Assembly: GCA_934047225.1 (NCBI GenBank) | Contig: OW203991.1 | Coordinates: 5,518,001 to 5,582,000, forward strand | Source of the DNA: Ypsolopha sequella | Taxonomy: Eukaryota; Arthropoda; Insecta; Lepidoptera; Ypsolophidae | Direction: 5' to 3' | DNA length: 64,000 nt | Shown: positions 11,663-21,839 of the stretch, piece after piece | Numbering within the stretch: the first letter of the stretch is position 1 | Layout of the letters: every line of letters begins with the position of its first letter | The notes under the pieces: generated by a model | The model's database searches: none | Told to the model about the DNA's origin: nothing | What the model saw: only the letters and a program-made list of their open reading frames with translations | Translations under genes and position numbers: made by a program

Positions 11663-12087
11663 CTGGGATGGGGAAACTACGACCCGCGGGCCATCTCCGG
11701 CCCGCAAAGCGTTAAAATACGGCCCGCGACCATTAAACAAAAATCAAATGAAATTTTCGTATTGTTAGAAATTTCGCAGCGAACTTGAAAGTTGCAATTT
11801 GCAATTTCTTCCCTATTTCAATAGTAATTTTGTATTATTGCACAGTAAATTTGTGTTTCAGAAAATACATGCTAATATTTTTATTTCAGTAAATAATAAA
11901 GCCAATTCTGAAGGCTTTAATTTTAAGGACTATTTTATATCGAACAAAATTTAGTTTTGACAGCACTAAAACTAAAATTAAAGCCTTCAGAATCGGCTAC
12001 ATTATAGCCATAAATGCAATAACTTTGCCCGCCATATATTTTGTTAGTAAATATTGGCACGCGAAGGAAAAAGTTTCCCCATCCCTG
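11663..12087. mobile_element. hAT-like non-autonomous element
   Basis: Left end CTGGGATGGGGAAAC; right end GTTTCCCCATCCCTG (12073-12087), inverted with one mismatch. Subterminal repeats of CCCGCGGGCC / GGCCCGC type lie just inside the left end. This 'CAGGGATGGGGAAAC' plus GCGGCCC style is familiar from hAT MITEs. I could not find a matching 8-bp target duplication. A second foldback is nested at 11901-11997. Confidence 0.6.
11901..11997. repeat. Foldback nested in hAT-like element
   Basis: GCCAATTCTGAAGGCTTTAA (11901-11920) pairs with the complement at 11974-11997 (TTAAAGCCTTCAGAATCGGC) with one mismatch, around a loop of about 45 bases. Confidence 0.65.
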
Positions 12088-12280
12088 GCCTAAACCTTAA
12101 TAATTTACCAGTAAAACAAGTGTCACGTACAAGTGGCTTTATACTTACAAGCGAGTACAAGACATTTTATTTAAATAGAAAGAAAAAAGAAAGCTAGTCT
12201 GCTCCACTAAAGATGCTCTCGCCTTTGGACAATTTAGCATATTACAGAATATTTTTAACAAATAAAATTAGTTAATAATT

Positions 12281-12595
12281 AGTTAAGACGTTGATGATGA
12301 TGATGATGGTCCCCAAGCCGATGTCGGCTACGGCGACTACTATTGGTGAGGGTGTGATGGGCTTCGCTGGTGTGCCCGAATGTGGCTGACGTAACCAATC
12401 TTGGCTTTAAATGTTCGTCCGCATATACCACATTTGAGTGTTCCATTCTCGTAGTTGTAGTCAATAGCCACAGGTGGTCGGGCCTTGAGTTGGTCACGCT
12501 TGGAGTCGAGATCTGCTCGTCTTTGTGCTTCAAAGCTAAAAACATTTGATTGCACAAGATGTCTCCACTCTGTTAAGACGTTAAGTTAAGACGTT
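12281..12595 (-). mobile_element. 5'-truncated retroelement with a C2H2 finger, flanked by a duplication
   Basis: On the minus strand a 71-residue frame (12340-12555) has RADLDSKRDQLKARPPVAID, then CGICGRTFKAKIGYVSHIRAH with C-x2-C-x12-H-x3-H spacing, ending SPSHPHQ. A CATCATCATCAT tail follows. The finger resembles those at the C terminus of some insect LINE proteins. AGTTAAGACGTT occurs at 12281-12292 and 12584-12595, consistent with a 12-bp target duplication. It was inserted into the TTAA element, so it is not a host zinc-finger exon. Confidence 0.65.
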
Positions 12596-12609
12596 ACTAC
12601 GCGTTCGTT

Positions 12610-12775
12610 TCGAGTTGGCCGCTACCTCCCTTCCCTATTAATAAAATAACTGATGACGGCCCCATACCGAGGGCCGAAATATATCGAGTTATAATTTTTT
12701 TAATTGTTTTAATAATAACACTAAACAAAAGCTCGTAAAAGTTAAATATAATATATTTATAAAAGTTTTTTGTAG
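12610..12775 (+). repeat. Foldback-core family F, copy 1
   Basis: Shared core ACTGATGACGGCCCCATACC, GAGGGCCGAAATATATCGAG, then AATTGTTTTAATA, followed by AGCTCGTAAAAGTTAAATAT, which is the right arm inverted relative to the left arm in the copy at 26704-26891. Confidence 0.65.
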
Positions 12776-13195
12776 TTAGATATACTGATCAAACTAGTTC
12801 CAACGCCAAATGACGTTTTTCGTGATTTTTCCGATTTTTTTCTCGATGATTGTGATACTTGTGTCAAATCTGAAAAATATTTAATGTAGTTCTACTTCTT
12901 AACTAATTAGAGAGATTCTATTCGTTAAAAATATTTTGATTTAATATGCAAAATTGTCCAAACGTGAAAGCATGTTTGGCGGAACCGGTCCTTAAGAAAA
13001 ACATATGTTTCCGAGGGATGTCAGAAATGTGGAATGTCACTGGGACAGTCAATCGTACACCGTCTTTTCACCAATTCCGGGCTCAAATAGGTACACGCTT
13101 TTTAGAGCATGCAGGTTTACCTCTGTGTCTGCCTTCACCGTTCAGCAAGTAGTGGTACCATACCATTTAAATTTGAATTTTTTGAATTTGACACA

Positions 13196-13950
13196 AAGCC
13201 TCATTTACACAAGAAGAGTTTCTCGGACACGAGCGGCGAGAATCCGTAAGCGATTATCTCATACGAGAACTTTCCAAACGATTCTCGCCTGCATTGTAAT
13301 GAAAAATCGTATCATTCAAGCGATGCTCGAATTTTCACTACAGGCATAGACGAATTCGTCTATGCTACAGGCGGGAATTCGTAGGTCGATATATTGCTTA
13401 TACAAATCGAACAAATCACTTTGTACTGATTTTGATACGAGACTCGCCAATCGTGAAGATTTTTTTTTTTCAGGGTGGACTTCTTTAATATGTCAAAAAA
13501 CGATGTAAAATTCGGTACGCAAAACAACAATAAATATATAGAAATATATAGGAGTTATGAGTGTTTCTGGGGCCAACAAAATGCATAATATAAAAATAGA
13601 GATATAGGTACTGGATTCAGCTCTCAAATTATTTGCAGCAGAGCTGGCTATTGATAATAACTTTGGATCTACAGAAATAGTTGTCAAAATAAAAAGGATA
13701 GGTACTTAATAAAAATACCTGCTTAAAATTGGACGATTGAACAAAATCAAATTCGAGAATCTTGGCGAGACGCGATTGAATGGCGAAACTCGTTGTATTT
13801 GTTAACACAGGCGGTGACTGAGGAGAGTTTAGGGGGCGATAAATGCTTTCGAGATGCGAAACTCCCAGCATTTGTTTACACTAGGCGATCAAATTATTGC
13901 CTCCAATTTCCACTCGTGTTCGAGAAACTCTTCTTATTTAAATGAGGCTT
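13196..13950. mobile_element. TIR element with 38-base ends
   Basis: AAGCCTCATTTACACAAGAA then GAGTTTCTCGGACACGAG (13196-13233) pairs with the complement at 13913-13950 with few mismatches. Inside lies a perfect 22-base palindrome at 13344-13365 (GCATAGACGAA/TTCGTCTATGC). No transposase and no clear target duplication. Confidence 0.7.
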
Positions 13951-14039
13951 ATTACGAAAATCTCATTGATCCATGCTGCATTCTCGACTGACAGGATTCG
14001 AATCCGCCTCAAGATAGAGAGGCCGGTATTCGATACTCG

Positions 14040-14246
14040 GTGCGCGTTAGTAGAGCAATAGCGGTCATTCACCCCTTTTGTACTGTCGTGCTAAAGTAGC
14101 GACCGCCCATATTGGCGCCGCTACTGTAGTACGCTTAGAGACAGTGCTTTCGTACGTTACGCGGAACATATGGAAGTATCGCTACCGCAAAAACGAGTAC
14201 AGTGGTAGAAGGGGTGAATGACCGCTACCACCATGCTAACGCGCAC
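14040..14246. mobile_element. MITE family N, copy 1
   Basis: Ends GTGCGCGTTAGTAGAGCAAT then GCGGTCATTCACCCCTT, inverted at 14208-14246 (AAGGGGTGAATGACCGCTAC ... GCTAACGCGCAC). An inner inverted pair joins GTAGCGGTAC-type blocks. The same element, in the other orientation, is at 50219-50408. Confidence 0.75.
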
Positions 14247-14827
14247 TTATAGACATCCTACAGAATAAGTTACCACTCTTATTTTAAAAATCGTACCTAC
14301 AAAATGAGTTTCGTGGTGCTCGGAACCATCATAAGACGACGCTTGGGGTCAGAGTGGCACAATCTTTTGCGCTGAAGGACGTTCCGCGACTCGCCATACA
14401 TACCTTCTAACCTAACCTACGAGTTTTGCGCTGAAACATTTCCAAATAACTAGTTCGGCGTAGGCCGAATTAATTTGTCCTAAAATCAGGTTTGTCCAGC
14501 AAAATATACAAGATAATATACTGGAGGCTTGGTAAGTGATCGAACTTGCGAAATTTGAAAAACAATATTTTGTCTTCGACTTGCTGAAAGAGAAAGTAAA
14601 TGTCGTGTCGTATCAAGAAGTTAAAGAAAAGGCGGAATGCAGAAGTGAATGGAAAGGACTCCATCGCCAAGAGCACACCTCTTAAATTAAATTGAATTGA
14701 CAGTATTGATGGCTGGGCTTGTGTTTGTAGGGAACAGGAAAAAATCATTTTCGATATCCCCAAAAAGGGTCTTTGATCGATACCGATTACTTACCGAGTT
14801 TTTAGTATACATTTGGCAGATAATATC

Positions 14828-15258
14828 TAGGGTTACCAGACGACAGGATTTGTCCTGACATGTCAAGATTTTAACCCACCTGTCAGCATCCCGGCGAGAC
14901 TTTTAAAATGTCAGGATTTTTGGATTACTTAGGTCATAGTAAAACAAATCTTAAAAATTACATTTTATGTATTGTGAACCTTTTCCTCTTTTTGGGTAAC
15001 AACATGTAGAACTTCTTATAATCTTTATTCTACTAATTAGTGTAGTTCAGTGTATAATATCACGTTATATTTAACCATTTACCAAAAAATTAACAAATAC
15101 TTACAGTTAATTTTTTTCATTTGTATTTTGTTTATTTATATGTATAACAATATAATGTTGATTCGCGCGCCACGTGCGCTCGCAGTAAAATGTCAGGCCA
15201 TTTTTGTACAAATCAGGCTTTTTGTCAGGACTTTTTAATTTTCCATCTGGTAATCCTA
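14828..15258. mobile_element. hAT-like element with TAGGGTTACCAGA ends
   Basis: TAGGGTTACCAGA at 14828 and TCTGGTAATCCTA ending at 15258 are inverted with one mismatch. Subterminal TGTCAGGATTTT / GTCAGGACTTTT repeats lie inside each end, a hAT habit. The flanking octamers (ATAATATC, ATAACCTT) agree only in part, so the target duplication is decayed or absent. Confidence 0.6.
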
Positions 15259-15290
15259 ATAACCTTACATAATCCATAAAGAAGGTTTAC

Positions 15291-15442
15291 CTCCTCGGCG
15301 GTCTCTTGGGCTCATGTTCAGGTGTCCTGGGTGTTGGAGCCGGCGCCAGGGCGTCAGGGAACGTCTCGTCTTCCAACAGGTAGTTGTTGTCAGCCTTGTC
15401 TAGCGAGTCTAGACTGGGTATTATGTCCCCGTTCTGGTGAAC
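15291..15442 (-). CDS. ZC2HC1C: ZC2HC1 exon: acidic/proline linker
   Basis: Acceptor TTGTTCTAG, donor GAG|GTAAAC; 152 bases, entering in phase 0 and leaving two bases. It encodes VHQNGDIIPSLDSLDKADNN, YLLEDETFPDALAPAPTP and RTPEHEPKRPPR. The phase fits 17241-17333 upstream and 11096-11183 downstream. No domain; compositionally a flexible linker. Confidence 0.85.
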
Positions 15443-15489
15443 CTAGAACAACGTGGGCTACATTTTAAACTGTTCCAGCTTAACCGGTC

Positions 15490-15845
15490 GGCCACAGCTT
15501 CAGGCTTCGAAAGGCGCGCCAAGCGGTTCTTCTTGCGACGGCGGCGCCGGCGGAGAGAACAAATGTAAGAAGTTGTATAGAGCCGGCCATGGGTAACCGT
15601 TCGCGCGTCTTGTCCGGCTTCGAGTGACTTGCGCTCTCGGGACCGTGGTGTACGAGGAGGCGGGCGGTTGAAACAATGATCGAGCGCACAGGACGAACCT
15701 AGTGTCGAGCGCTTTGAGCGAGCGAGCGCGCTATACATCCGATGCGGTAGAAGGCGCCGACGGGTGTCGTAGCAGGGCAAAGCCCGTCGCAAAAACCGCC
15801 TGGAAGCGCAGCAAGAAGCGCCGCCAGAAGCCTGAAACTGTGGCC
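15490..15845. repeat. GC-rich imperfect inverted repeat
   Basis: GGCCACAGCTTCAGGCTTC (15490-15508) pairs with GAAGCCTGAAACTGTGGCC (15827-15845), and further inward GCGGTTCTT / AAAACCGC and TTGCGACGG / CCGTCGCAA. The segment is much richer in GC than its surroundings. Arg/Ser-rich frames on both strands follow from that composition and show no domain. Confidence 0.6.
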
Positions 15846-16074
15846 CTGGCGTTAGGCTTGTCTTGTCTTCAAAATAATAGAACTCTTAAAATTTAGGAAG
15901 CCTCGTCTTAATATTTATGTTAAACTTACACATGTCATGTTATGTGATATAATAACCACTTACGAAGTTCGAGAATTTAAATGCAGTGGACAATAAATAT
16001 ACCTGGAATATCGGCATTTTTTGGTGTCGTTTCGACCACTTTCAATATGAAGCTACTAGTTTTATATAACTTAA

Positions 16075-16471
16075 GGGGCTCCACAATGCTTTTAGATGTT
16101 TACATCAGTTTTGCATTAGATTCAGGTCCGTCAATGTAGATGATAAAAATTTGAAAAAAATATGGCGTGCTTTATGGCTCAAGACAATTATTAATTGCAC
16201 TTTATAAATAAACATATTTTTTAATTGTAGTACTTTTAAAAAAGCATGAATTTCGCGAAAAAAGTGATTCAGTTTCGATATTTCAAAACCGATTGAAACG
16301 AAACGAACACACGCAGATTTTTACTAGAAAAAAATTTATTACATAAAGATAATGTAGCCTCGATTTCAAAATAAGTGAAGTTTTGCGTGCGCAGCATCTG
16401 ATTAGAGCAGGATAGATAGTTAAAAAACAAAAACGTTAGAGCATGACTGAATTTTAACATTGTGCAGCCCC
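16075..16471. mobile_element. TTAA-flanked MITE
   Basis: TTAA (16071-16074), then GGGGCTCCACAATG; at the right CATTGTGCAGCCCC then TTAA (16472-16475). The inverted ends have one mismatch. A TTAA duplication is the hallmark of piggyBac-type insertion; membership is inferred from that alone. Confidence 0.7.
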
Positions 16472-16475
16472 TTAA

Positions 16476-17206
16476 TAAAAGATTTTTGGAACCTTCTTCT
16501 AGATTTCTGTAATACAGAAACGCGATTAAAATACTTTCACTCGATAGAAATAATAATTGAAACATTGAAATATAATAATTATTGAAATAATAATTGAAAC
16601 ATTGATATATAATAATTATTGAAATAATAATTGAAACATTGATATATAATAATTATTGAAATAATAATTGAAACATTGATATATAATAATTATTGAAATA
16701 ATAATTGAAACATTGATATATAATAATTATTGAAATAATAATTGAAACATTGATATATAATAATTATTGAAATAATAATTGAAACATTGATATATAATAA
16801 TTATTGAAATAATAATTGAAACATTGATATATAATAATTATTGAAATAATAATTGAAACATTGATATATAATAATTATTGAAATAATAATTGAAACATTG
16901 ATATATAATAATTATTGAAATAATAATTGAAACATTGATATATAATAATTATTGAAATAATAATTGAAACATTGATATATAATAATTATTGAAATAATAA
17001 TTGAAACACAGTTTCTCAAAGTTTGACAAATAGGAGTGAAATTTCTTTAATTTTGTAATTGGAAATTTTGCTAGATATTTTAGTTTTTTTTTTAAATCAT
17101 AAATAAAAAAGGTGCTTTTGTTTGTTTCTGCCTAAATCCGTCACTCTCTCACAGCGCGTTTTACCGCTTGGAGTGACAGTGACCGTTTAAAATCCAACTC
17201 CTCGCC
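16476..17206. mobile_element. Y/Z-family element hosting a minisatellite
   Basis: Sequence to either side of the minisatellite matches the Y and Z elements at 43984, 48081, 48744 and 53020: CAGAAACGCGATT, CACTCGATAGAAATAAT, AATTTTGCTAGATATTTTAG, CTTGGAGTGACAGTGAC, and an end near CTCGCCTTAA. The left end is not clean. Confidence 0.6.
16547..17008 (+). repeat. 37-bp minisatellite, 12 full units plus a partial
   Basis: The unit begins GAAATAATAATTGAAACATT and ends GATATATAATAATTATT. Units start at 16547 and then every 37 bases to 16991; only the first unit differs visibly (GAAATATAATA instead of GATATATAATA). The unit is purely A/T apart from a few G and C and can pair with itself (AATAATTATT). 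Confidence 0.95.
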
Positions 17207-17240
17207 TTAAAAGTTCCTAGTATTAGCTAATTACACTCAC

Positions 17241-17333
17241 CGTGTTAATATTTTGTTTGTTTGAATTAAAATCATCTGGTTCATGGTTGTGATTTACGTC
17301 ACCGCTTGATCCATTCGCTAACTTTTCTGTTTT
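17241..17333 (-). CDS. ZC2HC1C: ZC2HC1 exon: hydrophilic linker
   Basis: Acceptor CTTGTTTCAG, donor ACG|GTGAGT; 93 bases, phase 0 at both ends. It encodes KTEKLANGSSGDVNHNHEPD then DFNSNKQNINT. Clean splice sites and agreement of phase with both neighbours support it; the sequence itself is low complexity. Confidence 0.82.
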
Positions 17334-17527
17334 CTGAAACAAGAAAATTAAATATTTAAAAAATTATCTGAAGTAATTTCCTGTAATTCTTAGAGAGATA
17401 AGCTCGCCACTATGCATTAATCGCAAAGCTTGTAACGATAACAAACTTTATGTGTACAATAAAGAAGCAAAAATTAATCATGTGATTTTGTTAATTTATT
17501 GACAATCACTTCTAGAGATGCCACCAC

Positions 17528-17740
17528 AGAATCACAAAATAGATACTACCGGAAGGCCGACTCGACGACGGCGTGAAAACAGACGCACACATGCATAGAC
17601 GCGTACGTATGACGATCTCGGTAGAATTTCGTATTGGCATTCGACCGACTTCATCCGAGATCGTCGTACGTACGCGTCAATGTGTGCGTGCGCCTGTTTT
17701 CGCTAGTTATGCGGAGTAAACCGTAAGTGGTTATTTTGTG
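17528..17740. mobile_element. Long-armed foldback MITE family K, copy 1
   Basis: Near-palindromic: CACAAAATAGATACTACCGG... pairs with the right end ...CCGTAAGTGGTTATTTTGTG. Inner arms hold GAAAACAGACGCACACAT, GACGCGTACGTATGACGATC and the complements. Arms run about 90 bases. A second copy is at 23384-23606. Confidence 0.8.
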
Positions 17741-17940
17741 ACAGAATTCTCGCGGCGAAGAGACGCGGGGATTTTTTTGACGTCCACCTTTTAAGGTTTT
17801 AGATGTTGCTGAAATTTAATGGAGGAGAAAGCGCGTATGCTTATAATCCACATTAGGAATTCAACCAAACCGCTGCAACCGCAGTGCAATGTGAGGGCCT
17901 CGCCCTTTGGGTACCGCCTTTATGAACACAGTGTCTTTTA

Positions 17941-18310
17941 CACCATCCATCCATCAGATTAGTTCGTCCACTGCTGGACATAAGCCTATCCAGGACTTTG
18001 CCACTCCCGGTGGTCATCCTGGAAGAATTGCCCATACTCACACACGCTGGGCAAGCGAGTTGGTGAGCGCGGTGCCGGAACTCTCGCACCAGTGACGCCG
18101 CTGCCCGTAACCAGTCTGTTCCATATAAAGCCCGGCTATTAGGGATGGATATACGGCCATCCATCGGTCCCAGGCATAGTGGGCCTCCTAGTTTTTTGCC
18201 TGTGAGCAGTCCTCTTACTCTCCCCCGAATTACTTCGAGGGGGTCTCCAAGTAAGATGGTGGTACCTCCACAGTCGAGCCCGGCATCAGCTCTACCACCT
18301 TGTACCTTTA
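17941..18310 (-). repeat. SINE-like / LINE 3'-end repeat, copy 2
   Basis: Reverse-orientation relative of 2985-3355, from CCATCCATCCATCAG through TTCGTCCACTGCTGGACATA to the TACTTGGAGACCC-type block. A short segment around ATGGATATACGGCCATCCAT is present here and not in the other copy. Confidence 0.65.
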
Positions 18311-18483
18311 CACCGAGTACGTGAAATTACACTTTGGTGATTTTTAGACTTTAAAATGGAGGGGAAATATTTTGACTTCGCAACGTAATACAGCCAGCGC
18401 CATCTTGTTAACGCACTTAGTGTTGGTATGAAGCCAAGTTCTTTTTACCATAAACTTGACTTGGATTTTTTTGCTTTACTTAC

Positions 18484-18702
18484 AGTGACATGTTGCTTCC
18501 TAATACTGGTCACTGTTGTCCTGCTGGTCTTCTTCTCTGCTACCTTGACATTGCTTATTGTGGTGGTAGATTTGCTGGTATTATGGTGCCCATTAGTGGT
18601 GGTTTTCCTTGCTGGTTGACGATCGGTGTTGTGGATTGGTTGAAGAGGGTAGCTTTTGTCAATGCCTTTTTTTGTTCTTCGCTCTTCGAACATTTGTCGA
18701 AC
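18484..18702 (-). CDS. ZC2HC1C: ZC2HC1 exon: basic Ser/Thr/Lys-rich segment
   Basis: Acceptor CTTTGTTACAG, donor ACT|GTAAGT; 219 bases, 73 codons, phase 0. It starts VRQMFEERRTKKGIDKSYPL and continues through a Thr/Ser/Lys-rich middle to SIRKQHVT. The first 20 residues look helical and charged; the rest is probably disordered. The two plus-strand frames over this region are shadows. Confidence 0.85.
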
Positions 18703-19067
18703 CTGTAACAAAGTAGTAATCCGAAAAGCAATTTTAGCTATTGTGTATCTGTGACCTGCTGTATTTTGTCTACCAAAACGTTCTACTGAAAAAATGTATA
18801 TTTTGGCTTCATATTTTTGGTTTCGTATTTACGCGAAAACAGTTACTTGTTGTGAGTATCTCTTGTATGGGAAAGTAAAAAAATGATCGCTTTGTTTATT
18901 TGTATTTAGTCAATACGATCAGTAGAACTGGTACATTTTCTTAGAGTCTTTGCTAATTATTGGTGCAAAATTTGGTAAATCATTTCCATGCACGCACCTC
19001 GAGTTTTCTTGAGCTTTGTATTTTTCTGACCTTCAATACGAATTACAGTTTTAAAAGGGAATTTATT

Positions 19068-19430
19068 CATCGGGCGAATAAAAATATAATTAGCGACTTC
19101 AAGTGTCCGGAATAAATACCAAAGCGTGCGACTAAAATACTGAGTGGGCGAATTTAAAGTATGAAATCGAAAATATTTCACCAAAAGTCAAAAAATAGGT
19201 GCGACGACGAGCGAAGCGAAGGTTTACACGTAAAATAAAATAAGGAGCCGAGCGAAGCGGAGCGGAGCAAGGCAACGTCCCTAGCTTTATTACTTAAAAT
19301 TAAATTGTCACTAAGATAGAAAATTGTTTGTTAATTATTCAATTATTCAAATTTGTATTTTCAAGTCGCCGTTTTCAACATTTTTATTCGCCCACAGTCT
19401 TTCGCCCACTTAGTATTTTAGTACGCTATA
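19068..19430. repeat. Imperfect inverted repeat
   Basis: TCGGGCGAATAAAAAT and ACTAAAATACTGAGTGGGCG on the left pair with TTTTTATTCGCCCAC and CGCCCACTTAGTATTTTAGT on the right. The centre has GAGCGAAGCGAAG-type short repeats. Confidence 0.5.
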
Positions 19431-19565
19431 TTCAGTATTTTTGACACCTTCAATTTGAATTTATATTCGCTCGTTTAAATACTACCCGTTTTAAAACACC
19501 ATTCATGAAGTGCTTTTATTATGCTATGTCCGTGAACATTTAAGAAAAGTGTTTCAATGGTACCG

Positions 19566-19712
19566 ATTCGGTGAAGCACATCTTAACTTAGTTGACAGAA
19601 CTAAACTTAATTTAAGCGTTCTGTCCTTGTCTTTTCGATAAAGAAAGAAAAAGACAGCACGCTTAAAACAAGGTTAATCCTGTCAAATAAGTTAAGACGT
19701 GTTATGCCGAAT
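19566..19712. mobile_element. 147-bp foldback MITE
   Basis: ATTCGGTGAAGCACATCTTA (19566-19585) pairs with TAAGACGTGTTATGCCGAAT at the right end with few mismatches. Inner arms TTGACAG / CTGTCAA and TAAGCGT.CTGTC / GACAG.ACGCTTA extend the hairpin nearly to the centre. Confidence 0.7.
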
Positions 19713-20420
19713 AGATACCAATATCATCCATCACCATAAAATCGTAAAAAGCTTCAAAGTGGCCCCTTTCCCTCGCTGCCATGTAAATGCTTTAGGTGTT
19801 TGTGACGTCCTGGTGGCTTTGATATCAATGAAACTTTGCACACATCTATATGTTTATGTTTTTAATATATGTTTTTAATATTAATATCTTAATAAATCAA
19901 GAGGTCCGAGTTGGCGAGATATTCAAACGGAGCCGAATTAGTGAAATGGTTTCAGGTAAAAACTGTTTTCCATGAAACGGTAACTGTTTATGTATAGAAA
20001 ATTGTATAAACTTAGTCTTCTTTACATGAACGAAGTCTGTATTTCTCTCTTTTTTATTTCCAGTATAAATAAAAGTTATACAAATTGCTAAACTTTGCAT
20101 AAAAACGAGGCAATATTCACGATATCCTGACAGCTAATATGATGGTGTTTCATCAAACTCTGCTTTTTGGGCTGTATAGAGACTAAGATAATACAAATGA
20201 AAAAAATATGAAGAAAATGAGCTGTTGACTTCACAATCACTTTTTATGTTTTGTATGAATCCTAAGAAAAATCCATGTGTGAGGGGGCCTCTTAACACAT
20301 AAAAAGAGCATTTTATTACCGTTTCGGATGAGTAGTTAGGTAGGTTTTTATTTCAACTTCAGTTCCGTATTGAGAGGAGTTTAAAAAACAAAAGCACCAA
20401 TAATTGCACTACTTCCTTAC

Positions 20421-20579
20421 CTTCCCCTGGGGTAGAGGTGCATTCGGAGGTGGACTGACGCAGCTTCCGTTGCTAGAGGGTGAATGCCGCACTCTGTCCA
20501 AAGCCCTCGCTTGCTGGGCTTCGTAAAGAGAGGCTATCTTCATCTCTCTCTCCGCCATTTGCTTTTGTTGGAACCGCGC
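20421..20579 (-). CDS. ZC2HC1C: ZC2HC1 exon: N-terminal Gln/Glu-rich helix
   Basis: Acceptor TTTTTTCTCAG, donor AAG|GTAAGG; 159 bases, phase 0 at both ends. It encodes ARFQQKQMAEREMKIASLYE, AQQARALDRVR, then a Ser/Pro stretch ending PLPQGK. The helical Q/E/R-rich start resembles the N-terminal region of insect ZC2HC1C-type proteins. There is no ATG at the exon start, so at least one upstream exon is missing from this model. Confidence 0.85.
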
Positions 20580-20954
20580 CTGAGAAAAAAGGAGACACTT
20601 ATGGCAGATTATATAAAGTATAAGAAAAAAGAATACTTTGCAACTATCTGTGTTCGCTTATTCGAGGACCACACTGGACGATTTTCGAGACAGTTTTTAT
20701 TGTTGCTTGGCAATTTTTTGAGGAAGGTTAATTGTATCCAACAGAAGCTGCTCAGGAGCAAAGACCATTTTATTCTGTAATTATGTATTTAATTTTTTTA
20801 CCTTGGGCTTGCGGAAGATTTTAAGCATTGCGCTGTAGCAAAAGAGAGCTGAACAGGTGAGGGTCTTTGGTTTAAATGTCCAGAGAGCGCGGGGATTAAA
20901 TGAAAAGTAATTTAAACAAAATTGTATGACTGTAAAATAATTTTAATTTGTGCC

Positions 20955-21440
20955 GAATTCCCATAGGTTAATTTATACAATTCCCATAGCTTAATTTATA
21001 AAAGTATCTTTGAACATTTTTTCCAGAGAATATACGCCATTTTCGGATATAGTTTTCATTATTTTGGTGTATGTATGAACCATTATTTTTTAAGAATTGT
21101 CCGATATGACGTCACTTGACAATTTTAGACATTATACTGAATATGATGTGTGATTGCTTATAAAAAAGTGGTCTGTCTCTGTCTGTCTATTCATCTGTCA
21201 TCCATCTGTCAAATCAGTCGGAAGCAAATTATTATAAATTTATCTTGACAGCTAAGGACACATTTCTAAACAGCCATTTCTCAAGCGACGTCAGAAGGCA
21301 AATAGAAGTTGTAGCTTTTTCGTAAAAATATTCATCAGCGTGAGGTTTTTTAGACCACAAGTTCTAAAATACGGCTAATTAAACCTAAATCTCAAAATGG
21401 TTTTCCAAGTAACACACCTTAACATAATCTAAGCGAATTG
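20955..21440 (+). mobile_element. Dispersed repeat Q, copy 1
   Basis: It begins near TTCCCATAGCTTAATTTATA and runs through TTTTCATTATTTTGGTGTAT, GACGTCACTTGACAATTTTA, AAAAAGTGGTCTGTCTCTGT and GACCACAAGTTCTAAAATAC to TAAGCGAATTG. Relatives: 24335-24793, 41385-41795 (+) and 62268-62770 (-). About 470 bases, non-coding, class unknown. Confidence 0.75.
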
Positions 21441-21839
21441 CGTGTTTATTCAACATCATTTCTATTTACGTGACAGGTGTGGCCATTCTGGAGCTGTGCT
21501 GTTTTCATGAACATCCGCGATGGAAACGCGACAAAATATATAAACAGGGTAGAAGACACACATTTTTTTGAAATTATCTTTTTTTGCTGTCGGCCATTTG
21601 GCCTTTTCAGCTTTGCCTTGAAAGAGGGGGACAGACAGTAGCCAGTCTCTTTTAATAGTAGATGACTTTTTCACACCACCTGCTCGACAATGTCCAATTA
21701 CATATCATGCAACCTCAACGTAGAGTAACGCATTATATCTCAAGGGATATAAAGTTATATGAAAATCCCTAGGTATTAAAGTGATTTAAATTTGGAACGT
21801 CAAATTCGTGTGGAAACTCGTGGAAAACTAATGCAAAAT

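Larger units (their letters stand above)
12193..12991. mobile_element. TTAA element with long inverted arms, copy 1 (interrupted)
   Basis: The left arm (12205-12290) and right arm (12893-12991) are inverted and match the arms of the element at 24868-25582: GACAATTTAGCATATT, ATATTTTTAACAAATAAAAT and CAAACATGCTCTCGCG-type ends. The right end abuts TTAA (12992-12995); the left terminus has decayed. A LINE fragment (12281-12595) and a foldback copy (12610-12775) have landed inside. Confidence 0.65.
384..20579 (-). other. ZC2HC1C: Gene span: ZC2HC1-family zinc finger protein (10 visible exons)
   Basis: Ten minus-strand exons with matching phases give about 468 residues, lacking the N-terminal start. 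Order: a Gln/Glu-rich segment (ARFQQKQMAERE), a basic Ser/Thr-rich exon, acidic and Pro-rich linkers, then two C-x2-C-x11-H-x3-C fingers about 96 residues apart at the C terminus. The KKRKPFDALKHRL segment after finger 1, the WRQKHEEFIAAIRAAK segment and the PPPPPS run before finger 2 match my memory of the vertebrate ZC2HC1 proteins closely, so the family call is strong. The choice of paralogue (1C, from the long N-terminal extension) is weaker. The fingers should bind zinc; the cellular role of the family is poorly known. Introns are large and full of transposons. The true 5' end lies upstream of 20579. Confidence 0.9.

Noticed and set aside
12340..12555. C2H2 zinc-finger frame as a host gene or a ZC2HC1 exon
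   Set aside because: The finger spacing is C2H2 (not C2HC), it breaks the exon phases, and the segment is flanked by a target duplication inside a transposon.
15421..15792. Arg/Ser-rich 123-codon minus-strand ORF
   Set aside because: It lies in a GC-rich inverted repeat that opens frames on both strands; no domain.
16547..17008. CRISPR-like array
   Set aside because: The units are contiguous with no unique spacers, and the DNA is eukaryotic.
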